Assembly (NCBI GenBank): GCA_020635435.1
Contig: JACJZU010000002.1
Coordinates: 585,359-649,358, forward strand
Length of the DNA: 64,000 bases
Source: Flavobacteriales bacterium
GTDB lineage: Bacteria; Bacteroidota; Bacteroidia; NS11-12g; UBA9320
Direction of reading: 5' to 3'
The notes beneath the pieces were generated by a model, which saw only the letters and a program-made list of their open reading frames with translations, was not told the DNA's origin and searched no databases. Of the stretch, positions 42,065-50,775 are shown one piece after another. Position 1 is the stretch's first letter, and each line of letters starts with the position of its first letter. A program made the position numbers and the translations under genes.

Positions 42065-43873
42065 TTAGTCGGTTTTCCGAGAAACGATGATATTGCCAAT
42101 AGCTAGTATGTCCACACTCCCAAGTTGGAATGCCCTGAGTGCATCCTTCGGACTCTCAACTATGGGTTCTTCGTGCATATTGAAACTTGTGTTGACTAAA
42201 CAACCTATACCACTGATTTTCTCATATTCCTGTAGAATACTGTAGTATGACTCATTCTGTTCTTTTTTAACGATTTGGGGCCTGGCAGTACCATCGATAT
42301 GAACAACCGCTTGAATGGATTCTATCATCTCAGGTTTGACATTATAGGTCGTCGTCATCCACTCCGCGGTCCGATGTTTCTCATTGTAATCTGAGAAATA
42401 GTGATCTGCCCAATAATCCAGAACACTCGGGGCAAAAGGCATGAATTCCGTTCTGTTAAGTCGTTTGTTCACGACATCATTCATCGATTTATCGCATGGG
42501 TGCAAGAGAATCGATCTATTTCCCAATGCTCTTGGACCAAATTCCATTGCTCCGGCGAATCTCCCAACTATCTGGCCTTGGTGAATGTGTTGAGCGATGG
42601 TTTGCGCGATTTGATCGTCAAATTCCCATTGAAATTCCCGTTCCCAATTGGCTAATTCAGCTATTATTTCTTCATCAGTATATGAAGTTCCCAAGTACTG
42701 GTTATCGACCGGATTAATCCGAGATGCATTCTGTTCCAAATTGGCCAGACATGCTGCACCAAGTGAGAGACCACAATCTCCCATGGCCGGTTGAACAAAT
42801 AAATTCTCGACTCTTGCCGATTCACGAATACGTTGATTCAATTTTACATTGGCGAACAATCCTCCCGATACACAAATGGCAATTTGATCTCCAGTCAGAG
42901 TTGTGTCCAAAACTTTTTCGGTATGTTTTGCGATAATCTCTTCGGTGAAATCCTGAATTCCTGCAGCGACATCCCGGGCCTGTGTATTGCTGAAATTTTG
43001 CCCTAACCAGATAGAAAAAGTACGACCCCAATTTGCAAACGTTTGATAGATTCCAACGGTAGCCCTTTTTCTCCGCAATGATTTGGAATCGAGTTTCTTC
43101 GATAGATCAATTCCAGAAATGCTCAGTTTGGAAATGGAACCGTTGTTGTCAATTTGAAACAATTTGTGCAAATGTTGAGCTAGGACAGTTCCATTGCCAA
43201 ATGCCGCCAATCCTGTTATTTTCCCTTCATGTCGCAGCGGTTTGTACCCTAAAAACTGGGTGACTTCTGCATAGAGTTGTGCAACGCTATGGTCTGCGAG
43301 CTGTGATTGCATCAGTTCCAATTTTTCGTCCTGACCTTTGTATACGCTGCCTGACAGTCCGTCACCTCGTCCATCCTGCGTTAATATCAGTGCATTTTTG
43401 TAGCCCGATGGGTAGTAAGCACTCGCGGCATGGCACAAGTGATGATCGTAAAAACCGAAACTAGTCTTGTTCAGATCAAATCCGATCAACTTTAGATTGT
43501 CCAAAACATATTTCCGATATCCACTTCGTTGGTAGATCAAACCATCGAACCATCTGAGCCCTGTTCGTCCCGCTATAGATGCTGCTAGTTTACTTATTGC
43601 TCTTCGAAGAGGGTATTTGATCCTTGAGCTATGCTCATAATTGAAGAAAGGGTGCTCGATTTCCTGATTAGCCCCTGCAATGGCTACGAAATGTATCTGC
43701 GAAGGTTGCAGCCCATGTTGATTTAAGAGTGAAAGAATTGCGTTGTATGGAAATCCTTCGTGAAATTTGATTCTACTTAGTCGTTCCTCCTGAATGGCGC
43801 CTATAACCTGATTGCCCGCAATCAGGCAGGCACTTGAGTCGTGAGATACGTGAATCCCTAGAATAATTTTCAT
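42065..43873 (-). CDS. Carbamoyltransferase, NodU/TobZ family (second copy)
   Basis: A 602-residue carbamoyltransferase. The N-terminal Kae1-like domain starts LGIHVSHDSSACLI and carries H144 and H148 (DHHLCH) and D167 (LTQDGRGD) as likely metal-site residues, with CVSGGLFANVKLN further on. The C-terminal domain has FGPRALGNRSIL and LVNTSFNMHEEPIV. It is clearly different from the copy at 33176-34903 in length and sequence, so it is not a recent duplicate and may modify another sugar or position. Its start abuts the upstream glycosyltransferase stop, and base composition is more AT-rich than around the first copy. Confidence 0.92.
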   Translation of the reverse strand: MKIILGIHVSHDSSACLIAGNQVIGAIQEERLSRIKFHEGFPYNAILSLLNQHGLQPSQIHFVAIAGANQEIEHPFFNYEHSSRIKYPLRRAISKLAASIAGRTGLRWFDGLIYQRSGYRKYVLDNLKLIGFDLNKTSFGFYDHHLCHAASAYYPSGYKNALILTQDGRGDGLSGSVYKGQDEKLELMQSQLADHSVAQLYAEVTQFLGYKPLRHEGKITGLAAFGNGTVLAQHLHKLFQIDNNGSISKLSISGIDLSKKLDSKSLRRKRATVGIYQTFANWGRTFSIWLGQNFSNTQARDVAAGIQDFTEEIIAKHTEKVLDTTLTGDQIAICVSGGLFANVKLNQRIRESARVENLFVQPAMGDCGLSLGAACLANLEQNASRINPVDNQYLGTSYTDEEIIAELANWEREFQWEFDDQIAQTIAQHIHQGQIVGRFAGAMEFGPRALGNRSILLHPCDKSMNDVVNKRLNRTEFMPFAPSVLDYWADHYFSDYNEKHRTAEWMTTTYNVKPEMIESIQAVVHIDGTARPQIVKKEQNESYYSILQEYEKISGIGCLVNTSFNMHEEPIVESPKDALRAFQLGSVDILAIGNIIVSRKTD

Positions 43874-44916
43874 TAATTAGTAAATAAGATATGCTCCACT
43901 TGGTCCGTGTACTTGTGAACATTGAAAATTGGTTGAACCAATTTCTTTGCATGTTTCATAAGTTCTATTTCCTGGGCGTAATCCGTCTGTATTGACTGGA
44001 TCAAATGCCAGAATTTCTCGTGGGCATCAGTTTCAGAAGAATCGATCAAACGATTCTCCATCCTAGCTAGTTGGGCAATCTCAGATACCCCACCACCTTT
44101 GAGCCCAATGAAAGGGAGGTGCGAATCTATGGCGTCCAGCATAATCCTTCCTAAGGGTTCTTCGGTGTTGAAATGAGTCAATATATTGATTTGTTCCCTG
44201 ATCTTGTCCCATGGTATAAAGCCATGGAAATGTATGGAAACGGGATTGATGGTCTTGATTCTATTGATGAGGATCTGATCTTCCATCGAGGTAGATTCAT
44301 CTCCATAAAAATGAATAGATGTGGAATCAAGATGACCTTTGTGGTTCATATATTCTATGAAGTCCAGAATGTATTTCAATCCCTTTGAAGAGCAGATTCG
44401 TCCGACAATTCCTAACTTAACCGCGTCGGTAATATCGGGTCGTTGAAGTAAGGTGTCTTTCCAAGGGTAGGGGTCCAAAATTATTTCATGTTTGCCCCTT
44501 AATTTCGAGCTCATAAATGAGGATATTGTGATATATCGAACATTTCTTGGAGAATTAGATAGTCTGTTTTCTATACAATCCTCCAGGATTCGTAAATGAA
44601 CAACGAAAATTTTCCAAGGAATGAGAATGGCAAGAAGTTTCAGATATCTTACATGTCCTCCTTCGTTCACGTAAACTCCCTTAGATCTGCTGAATAAAAG
44701 GCGAATTGATAAGCTCAGGTAAAATCGAAATAAATTTCTACTGGAGAATTTCAATATCCGATGATTGCATTGGAAAGAGGACTGTATCCTTTCCAAATGA
44801 CTATTCAAAGGAATATATACCTGGTACTTTCTGCGAGTAGTTCGCAGGAAATCAATAAGTACCATTTCGCTGCCATATTGATTCCCGGAAGGAGATATGA
44901 CAATATACTGGCTCAA
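43873..44916 (-). CDS. Glycosyltransferase family 4-like
   Basis: A 347-residue GT-B-like protein. The N-terminal part has GNQYGSEMVLIDFLR, a start typical of transferases that recognise a lipid-linked acceptor. The donor domain has VKLGIVGRICSSKGLKYILDFI, FHGFIPWDKI and THFNTEEPLGRIMLDAIDSH, where EPLGRIMLDA corresponds to the E-rich GT4 motif. It lies in the most AT-rich part of the locus. It abuts the next gene without a gap. Donor unknown. Confidence 0.82.
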   Translation of the reverse strand: MSQYIVISPSGNQYGSEMVLIDFLRTTRRKYQVYIPLNSHLERIQSSFQCNHRILKFSSRNLFRFYLSLSIRLLFSRSKGVYVNEGGHVRYLKLLAILIPWKIFVVHLRILEDCIENRLSNSPRNVRYITISSFMSSKLRGKHEIILDPYPWKDTLLQRPDITDAVKLGIVGRICSSKGLKYILDFIEYMNHKGHLDSTSIHFYGDESTSMEDQILINRIKTINPVSIHFHGFIPWDKIREQINILTHFNTEEPLGRIMLDAIDSHLPFIGLKGGGVSEIAQLARMENRLIDSSETDAHEKFWHLIQSIQTDYAQEIELMKHAKKLVQPIFNVHKYTDQVEHILFTN

Positions 44917-46083
44917 TTAATTATAAACTTCAACGGCGTATTTAAAGGCCATTTCAAATCTTTTTTCAAAGTTAAGATCCGTGCGGATACTTTTAATTGC
45001 AAGATCTGAGAGTCTCTCATAATTTCTATGTATATAGGTTATGGCAGACTTTATGGATTCTATATTCATGTCTGCGGGTATGGCCCAAGGCAGATCCTTG
45101 AGGTGCTGTAACATGCCAGGAGACCTCATATAAATTACGGGTAGACCACATGCCGCATATTCGTATATCTTATTTGAAGCGGTGGCAGCGGTTAAAAAAT
45201 TCGTTCCATATTCCGGATCCAGGATTGCAATGCCGATGTCTCCTAAAGTCGTGTACGCCTTCAGGTTTCCATGTTCTATGAATCCATGATAAAAGAATCT
45301 GTTTTGATCCTTAATAGTTTTTTCTATCTTTTCTTTGAGAAAGAATAAGTCACCCTGACCAATAATGTGTAAATTGACAGTTAAATCTTGAACGGGTGCA
45401 TTACAAATTTCAGCGCATAGATCGAGCCCATGACCGGGTCCGATCCGTCCTTGATAAACTAAATTTATTGTATGTTGACTCGATAGTTGAGTCTTTGGTT
45501 CGTCGCAGTAATTTACCGAGGGGTAGTTGGGTATAGTGAAGTACTTCCCAACAAAATTGGAAAGGTCAAAATATTGTTTTCGTTCCTCGGAAGGTAGAGT
45601 GAATATGTCTATTTTAGGAAACAAACTTCTTTCAGCTAAAATAGAAGCTTTGATCAGATCAAATTTAGGCCTGTTCTTTTCTGGTACATCGTGATTGTGA
45701 TACCATATTTTAAAATTCTTTTGAATGCGCCTAGTTTGTAATAGAATGTATAGACTCAATAAAGGTAATGAGTCATGAATAATGACGTAATCAGGTTGAA
45801 ATTTAACTACTGAATTTCTGAGTGATTTAGTGTATTGATAGATTTTCTGAATTCTGCGTATTAGTGATAGATTTCGACCGGTTTGCGATCGAACTTGTAT
45901 TAGTTTAGAGTAATCATCCTCAAATATCGGATTGCTTTTCAGCGTGAGGTCGTGTGTTATGCAAAGTGTTTGCACATGACCTCTTTTTTTTAGAGCTTTA
46001 ATTGTGTTATATGTAGATGGGTAATGAAGTGGGTTCGCATAAATACAAATGAGGAATCGCAAGTCTGTCTGCATAGTTCTCAT
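44917..46083 (-). CDS. Glycosyltransferase family 4
   Basis: A 388-residue GT-B enzyme. Visible parts are FLICIYANPLHYPSTYNTIKAL, YVIIHDSLPLLSLYIL and WYHNHDVPEKNRP in the acceptor domain, and INLVYQGRIGPGHGLDLCAEI, FFYHGFIEHGNL and NKIYEYAACGLPVIYM in the donor domain, the last containing the conserved glutamate. Sequence here is strongly AT-rich (18 G or C in the 60 bases at 45601-45660). The ATG overlaps the upstream gene's stop by 4 nt. Donor unknown. Confidence 0.85.
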   Translation of the reverse strand: MRTMQTDLRFLICIYANPLHYPSTYNTIKALKKRGHVQTLCITHDLTLKSNPIFEDDYSKLIQVRSQTGRNLSLIRRIQKIYQYTKSLRNSVVKFQPDYVIIHDSLPLLSLYILLQTRRIQKNFKIWYHNHDVPEKNRPKFDLIKASILAERSLFPKIDIFTLPSEERKQYFDLSNFVGKYFTIPNYPSVNYCDEPKTQLSSQHTINLVYQGRIGPGHGLDLCAEICNAPVQDLTVNLHIIGQGDLFFLKEKIEKTIKDQNRFFYHGFIEHGNLKAYTTLGDIGIAILDPEYGTNFLTAATASNKIYEYAACGLPVIYMRSPGMLQHLKDLPWAIPADMNIESIKSAITYIHRNYERLSDLAIKSIRTDLNFEKRFEMAFKYAVEVYN

Positions 46084-47003
46084 AAACCTGCTTTTAGAAT
46101 CACGCGCCGTTTAATTTGTACGATGGATCGAATTAGTAAAGATATATTTAACAACTGTAAGCTCCGTTTAAATTTAGTCTTCCACCTATATTGATTTTGT
46201 CTAAACCAAAGGGTGAAGAATAATTCTTCAACGATATTATTCTTCTGTGTTTTAATTTTATCTTTATAATTATATGAGTAAAACTCGTCAATTTTGTTAA
46301 GCAGTTTTAGTTTATTCTCTAAACGGTTAATCCAGTGATCCCAGTTACCAGAAGTTATACCTCCGGTGTGACGCCGATACACGGCGGTGTCCTCTTCTAA
46401 TTTTATTAACGAACCTTTAGAGGCAAGGAGCAGTTGAAGTATGTAATCAGTTGAGAAGGAACTAAAGAACCAATCTGGAAAGTTTTCTAAATGTTCCCTT
46501 CGGTAGACTATGGTAGCGGTGCGTATGAACCATCCGTGTTCCAATAAATAGGGTAGTTCAATATGAATAGGCCGATCTTTACCGGAAAGGCTGAATTTTT
46601 CTGTTTCCTCATTGACATCTGAATTCAAAGACCAACACAAACTTGCGTCAGGTGTGCATTCGAGCAACTCAATCTGTTTCCGCAATTTCGTAGGTAAAGT
46701 CCAATAATCGTCTCCTTCGCAGATCGCTACATATTTACTGCTCCCATACACAAGACTTCGCGCAAAATTTTGTGCAATACCTAAATTCCTTGAATTGTCT
46801 AAGAGCGTGATCTGGTCTGGATAATTTGATTTGAAGGTTTTGCAAATCTCGAAAGTCTTGTCTTGACTACAATCCTCCCCAATTACAATGTGAACAGGAA
46901 ACTGGCATTCCTGAGAGAGAATGCTATTCAGACATTGGGCAATTGTATCCTCATGGTTATAGGTGATCACCGCCACCTGCACTGATACGGGCTGATCAGA
47001 CAT
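46080..47003 (-). CDS. Glycosyltransferase family 2
   Basis: A 307-residue GT-A enzyme. It starts VSVQVAVITYNHEDTIAQCL; the GEDCSQDKT (42-50) and acidic CEGDDYW with D98-D99 are the nucleotide-binding and metal motifs, followed by the C-terminal YRRHTGGITSG pattern seen in many rhamnosyl- or galactosyl-type GT2 enzymes. The donor cannot be named from this. It overlaps the next GT2 gene by 8 nt, so the two are translationally coupled. Confidence 0.88.
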   Translation of the reverse strand: MSDQPVSVQVAVITYNHEDTIAQCLNSILSQECQFPVHIVIGEDCSQDKTFEICKTFKSNYPDQITLLDNSRNLGIAQNFARSLVYGSSKYVAICEGDDYWTLPTKLRKQIELLECTPDASLCWSLNSDVNEETEKFSLSGKDRPIHIELPYLLEHGWFIRTATIVYRREHLENFPDWFFSSFSTDYILQLLLASKGSLIKLEEDTAVYRRHTGGITSGNWDHWINRLENKLKLLNKIDEFYSYNYKDKIKTQKNNIVEELFFTLWFRQNQYRWKTKFKRSLQLLNISLLIRSIVQIKRRVILKAGL

Positions 47004-47949
47004 TGACTGCTTTTTTTCGGTGAGGATCGCGGGAACAATCGACCATGTAAGGGGCTAATGAATTGTAGTCTTGGAAGGGATGTATCAATTTCGCGCGTCT
47101 GAGAAGATAATGTATGTTTGATAGGGTAGTTGGTGCATTCTTGTACAAGAAAAAAGCTTTGTGCAGTTGAAATCGCTTCAATGCGGTTAGTATATTTATC
47201 CAGTGATTTCTGATCACATTCCTGCACGCAAGCGTTTTCAATTCACCGGTTAATGGATTAAAATCTGCTTTTAGGATGGAGAGGCGTGCATTTGTCCTCT
47301 GACAAATGGCACGGGGATCTTTGGAATGCCTCTCAGTAGCTTGTCCAGGTCGTTCCCTCCACCAAGTTTGCTGATCAGCCATCAAGAGGACTGGAAAATC
47401 GGCACCGATGCGCATACGGATGACATCATCGGCGTTCACGATTTCCTCGCTAAAGTGGTTATACCGTTCGAGAATCTCTTTTCTAAATACCGTATGCGAT
47501 AGCGCAATGCTTTGAAATCCATAGCCGAAGAACTCACTGATATAGAGCTTTTGCGAGCTTAAAACTACCGGATAGTATAAATAGTTACGAGGCCTAACCG
47601 TGAGTCCGAATCCACACTCGGGAAACGCATCCATCATTTTAACCAGGTATTCCAATCCCCATGGGTAGAGCATATCATCCCCATCGATGAACAATATGTA
47701 GGTTCCTGTGCTGCTTTTTACTGCTTCATTCCGATTGGCATATTCCCCAAGGTTCGTTTCATTTCGGTAGGCATTGATCCTGGGGTCTTTAAACTCCTGA
47801 ATGATCGCCCAAGTGTTGTCCGTAGAGCAATCATCAGCTACGATGAGTTCAAAGTTTTCAAATGAAGATGCCAATATGCTTTCTAGACAGTCTCGTATGA
47901 AGAGACCTGAGTTGAAAGTGACCGTTATAACACTTATGGACGCTGGCAT
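46996..47949 (-). CDS. Glycosyltransferase family 2
   Basis: A 317-residue GT-A enzyme with the motifs ISVITVTFNSGLFIRDCLES, ADDCSTDNTW (38-47) and LFIDGDDML, where D89 to D92 include the metal-binding DxD. After the catalytic domain comes a region with TVRPRNYLYYP and YNHFSEEIVNADDVIRMR that probably contacts the acceptor. It is 15 nt downstream of the unassigned protein gene at 47965. Donor and acceptor unknown. Confidence 0.88.
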   Translation of the reverse strand: MPASISVITVTFNSGLFIRDCLESILASSFENFELIVADDCSTDNTWAIIQEFKDPRINAYRNETNLGEYANRNEAVKSSTGTYILFIDGDDMLYPWGLEYLVKMMDAFPECGFGLTVRPRNYLYYPVVLSSQKLYISEFFGYGFQSIALSHTVFRKEILERYNHFSEEIVNADDVIRMRIGADFPVLLMADQQTWWRERPGQATERHSKDPRAICQRTNARLSILKADFNPLTGELKTLACRNVIRNHWINILTALKRFQLHKAFFLYKNAPTTLSNIHYLLRRAKLIHPFQDYNSLAPYMVDCSRDPHRKKAVNV

Positions 47950-47964
47950 TAGACCCTTGATGTG

Positions 47965-49089
47965 TTACGGGAAAGTATAATTCCCGCTGTAAAACAATTC
48001 AAGATTTTTTCGATATCTCGAACTGTTGTATTCCCGGTTGCAGCGCTCGAATTGTGCCATATGATGTCCATCGAAGCTATCCTGCTTCTCGCATTCCCGC
48101 ACAAATTGCAGAATGTTTGTGATCAATTCCTCAGGGTTGCTGAAAATACCCGGACAATTACTGAAATCAGGTGGAAAGAAATGTTCATTGTATACGGTGA
48201 TTCCTATTGCCCCGGAGAAGACACCTTCAATGAAATAGGCATCCAATCCCTCACCTAAAGTTAGTGTGAATTTGGCTTTGGTCTGGAGTTTAAGGTAGTC
48301 GGTGTATTTGAGATCGCGAATAACCTGAATATCATAGTCGAATAATTCAGTGAGTTTCGCCAGTAACCTTTGTTTTACCGGATGATCATCAGGGGAGACC
48401 AATATTAAACGTTCCTTTTCAGCGAAGTTCGCCGGTTTGTAAAGTTCCGCACTGATCCAAACCGAGAGCTTATGCAAGGGCACACCGAATTCCTTTCGTA
48501 ATTCCGAATTACAATATTTGGAATGGGCGGTTGTAATTGTACACGCGTCGTATTTGTTTGCCAGCATCCTGATTGTATTGGTGTCCGGCATGAGCAGAAT
48601 ATTTTGATTCAGTATGTTGCAATGAACGTTGATTCCTCGCAGTCTTTTATCCAGATCTCGTGGTAGTTTGTTTACAAAATTTGCTACATAGAGTTCTGGA
48701 ATATGTATCAGGTATTTGGGTGCCTTAAAGTAGGTGAGTAACTGTTCGAGGTTAAATACAATCGCATCGTTTTCAAAGTTCGTGTAGCGAAGCAGGAGGT
48801 GCTCACCTGGGAACGTGGCCACGAATACTCCCGCTTTATGTTCGTCGTGAAGCTTGCGGCTTTCTTCCCAAAGGGAGAAAATCGAAATCACTCCTCCCGA
48901 AATACTCTCCCTGCCCGATGCATATGAAGCACCGGGGACAAGGAATACAATGACCTCTTCAAGCTTCCTCGGATAGGTGTGAAGAATCCTTCGCTGATTC
49001 CTGCGAATAGAAATTTCCCTCCAATGCTTTTTCCATTCAGCTCTGTACCTGAACAATCGGTAAAGCGTACGGATCGGAGCCATTGTCAT
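47965..49089 (-). CDS. Unassigned protein of the polysaccharide locus, possible GT-B transferase
   Basis: A 374-residue soluble protein I cannot place in a named family. The N-terminus is basic (YRLFRYRAEWKKHWREISIRR in part); the segment GASYASGRESISGGVISIF is glycine/serine rich. The C-terminal half resembles the donor half of a GT-B enzyme: ILVSPDDHPVKQRLLAKL, then KFTLTLGEGLDAYFIEGVFSG (E in GEGLDAYFIE) and ITVYNEHFFPP. Position among glycosyltransferase genes supports a transferase. It is adjacent to the acetyltransferase gene with no gap. Confidence 0.6.
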   Translation of the reverse strand: MTMAPIRTLYRLFRYRAEWKKHWREISIRRNQRRILHTYPRKLEEVIVFLVPGASYASGRESISGGVISIFSLWEESRKLHDEHKAGVFVATFPGEHLLLRYTNFENDAIVFNLEQLLTYFKAPKYLIHIPELYVANFVNKLPRDLDKRLRGINVHCNILNQNILLMPDTNTIRMLANKYDACTITTAHSKYCNSELRKEFGVPLHKLSVWISAELYKPANFAEKERLILVSPDDHPVKQRLLAKLTELFDYDIQVIRDLKYTDYLKLQTKAKFTLTLGEGLDAYFIEGVFSGAIGITVYNEHFFPPDFSNCPGIFSNPEELITNILQFVRECEKQDSFDGHHMAQFERCNREYNSSRYRKNLELFYSGNYTFP

Positions 49090-49704
49090 TTAGACAGCAG
49101 GAACTCCTTTGACCACCTTTCCGGGAGGGACATTTTTGGTAACCACCGCACCAGCACCTACAATGGCTTCATCTCCGAGTTCAATTCCGGGCAATATAAC
49201 TGCATTACTTCCGATGGATACTTTGCTGCCAATGATCGCATTGCCAAGGACACGTGCACCCGGTGATATTTCACAATGATCACCAACGATCACACCATGA
49301 TGAATGGACGAATGCGTATTGAACAAAACATTGACCCCGATTCGGCAATGCGCCGAGATGAATACACCGTGCATGACATTTGCTCCTTCTCCTAACTCTT
49401 TGATTTCCTGACTGATTTGTGCACTTGAAGCAATAATATGAGTGGCTTTACCTCCGAGAGCTTTCATTTTAAAATAGAGTCGTTCCCTGAGCAATGGAGA
49501 ACCAACAGCCACGCAGAATTCCGTTGTTGATCTGAATAAATGCGACACCTCAGAGTCTGTTCTGAGTATCGGATAGCTTTTTACCTGGTCCTTGTAAAGT
49601 TGAGGTGATAATTCGTTGAAGAAATGGAGTACCGAATGGGGATTGTTCTGCAGGAATATATCGATCAATTCGAGAGCATGGCCGCCCGTACCTGCAAGTA
49701 ACAT
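49090..49704 (-). CDS. NeuD/PglD/VioB-like sugar O- or N-acetyltransferase
   Basis: A 204-residue acetyltransferase. An N-terminal Rossmann-like part starts LLAGTGGHALELID and is followed by a left-handed beta-helix of hexapeptide repeats from about residue 95 (ISAHCRIG, HHGVIVGDHC, ISPGARVLG, IGSNAVILPG, VGAGAVVTKNVPPG). H131, H135 and H136 lie where the catalytic histidine of PglD-type enzymes is expected. Its gene immediately follows the aminotransferase gene, the order seen for VioA-VioB and PglE-PglD, so it probably N-acetylates the 4-amino sugar made by that enzyme, using acetyl-CoA. Confidence 0.87.
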   Translation of the reverse strand: MLLAGTGGHALELIDIFLQNNPHSVLHFFNELSPQLYKDQVKSYPILRTDSEVSHLFRSTTEFCVAVGSPLLRERLYFKMKALGGKATHIIASSAQISQEIKELGEGANVMHGVFISAHCRIGVNVLFNTHSSIHHGVIVGDHCEISPGARVLGNAIIGSKVSIGSNAVILPGIELGDEAIVGAGAVVTKNVPPGKVVKGVPAV

Positions 49705-50775
49705 TTAGAGATTGTTGTTAATGATCGAAGCGATGCGGTCGATCTCAGATTCTGAGAGACCAACGTAGAGCGGTAAACAAAGGATCCTGGAAGCAATTTC
49801 CTCTGAGATGGGCATTGGAGCGTACTCCACATAGGGCAGCGTATTCAACGATGGATAAAAGTATCGCCTTGGAAAAATATTTTCGGCATTCAGCGCTTGC
49901 TGGACTTTTAAGAGGGTGCTCTCATTAGGAAGGAGCAGAGGGAAATAGCTATAATTCCACTCCGCGCCCTCACGAATCTTCATGGTGCTTAGCCTGGACC
50001 AAAGTAATCGTTCCTCATACATCTGCACAATTGCTGCGCGTTTTGAGATGATATCATCGATGTGTGGGAGCAGTGATAAACCCATGGCCGCCTGTAGTTC
50101 AGACATTTTGCCATTGATTCCCAAACCATGAAACTGGAGCGGGCCATCATGACCAAAATTATGAGAGTAATACACTTTATGTCTTAATGACTCTTTACAA
50201 AATATGGCACCACCTTCTCCAGTATGGAATAGTTTGGTTGCGTGAAAACTGCAAGTGCTGATATCTCCGTAATTGAAAATACTCTCACCCCGGAATTTAA
50301 CTCCAAAGGCATGCGCTGCGTCATAGATCACTAGTATCCCATAGCGGTTTGCCAGCGCCTCAAGTTGAACAAGGTCACACGGATTTCCAAAAACATGTGT
50401 AGCAAGGATAGCACGTGTATTGGGAGATATGAGAGACTCAACTTTTTTCGGGTCAATGGTGAGCGTATCTGGTTCTATATCTGCAAAAACAGGTTTGAAC
50501 TTTTCCCAGACTATTGAAGCAGTTGTGGCGACATAACTAAAAGGAGTGGTGATGATCTCACCAGTATGATCAATTAGTTTCAGCGCAATTTGAATGGGAA
50601 TAGTCCCGTTCACAGTGAGCAGAACCCAAGGTATGCCCAATCTATTCAGCAGTTTCTCCTCGAGTTCAAGAACCATCGGGCCCCTGTTCGAAAGATAGCC
50701 TGAGTCCCAGCATCGCTTTACCTGTTCTTCATATTCATGGAGTGGAGGTAGGAAAGTTCTGGTAACTTGTATCAT
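49705..50775 (-). CDS. DegT/DnrJ/EryC1 sugar aminotransferase, VioA-like
   Basis: A 356-residue PLP enzyme that converts a 4-keto-6-deoxy nucleotide sugar to the 4-amino sugar, normally with glutamate as donor. K181 in FHATKLFHTGEGG is the PLP lysine, and D152 (VIYDAAHAFG) binds the pyridine nitrogen. The start RTFLPPLHEYEEQV...SGYLSNRGP is close to what I recall for VioA, which makes dTDP-4-amino-4,6-dideoxyglucose; a GDP-perosamine synthase role is the main alternative, and the keto sugar from Gmd would be available. No RmlA/RmlB genes are in the window. It overlaps the upstream gene by 4 nt. Confidence 0.9.
   Translation of the reverse strand: MIQVTRTFLPPLHEYEEQVKRCWDSGYLSNRGPMVLELEEKLLNRLGIPWVLLTVNGTIPIQIALKLIDHTGEIITTPFSYVATTASIVWEKFKPVFADIEPDTLTIDPKKVESLISPNTRAILATHVFGNPCDLVQLEALANRYGILVIYDAAHAFGVKFRGESIFNYGDISTCSFHATKLFHTGEGGAIFCKESLRHKVYYSHNFGHDGPLQFHGLGINGKMSELQAAMGLSLLPHIDDIISKRAAIVQMYEERLLWSRLSTMKIREGAEWNYSYFPLLLPNESTLLKVQQALNAENIFPRRYFYPSLNTLPYVEYAPMPISEEIASRILCLPLYVGLSESEIDRIASIINNNL

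Noticed and set aside
33176..43873. Recent duplication of the carbamoyltransferase gene
   Set aside because: The two proteins share only family motifs and differ in length and in most other residues, so they are separate lineages.
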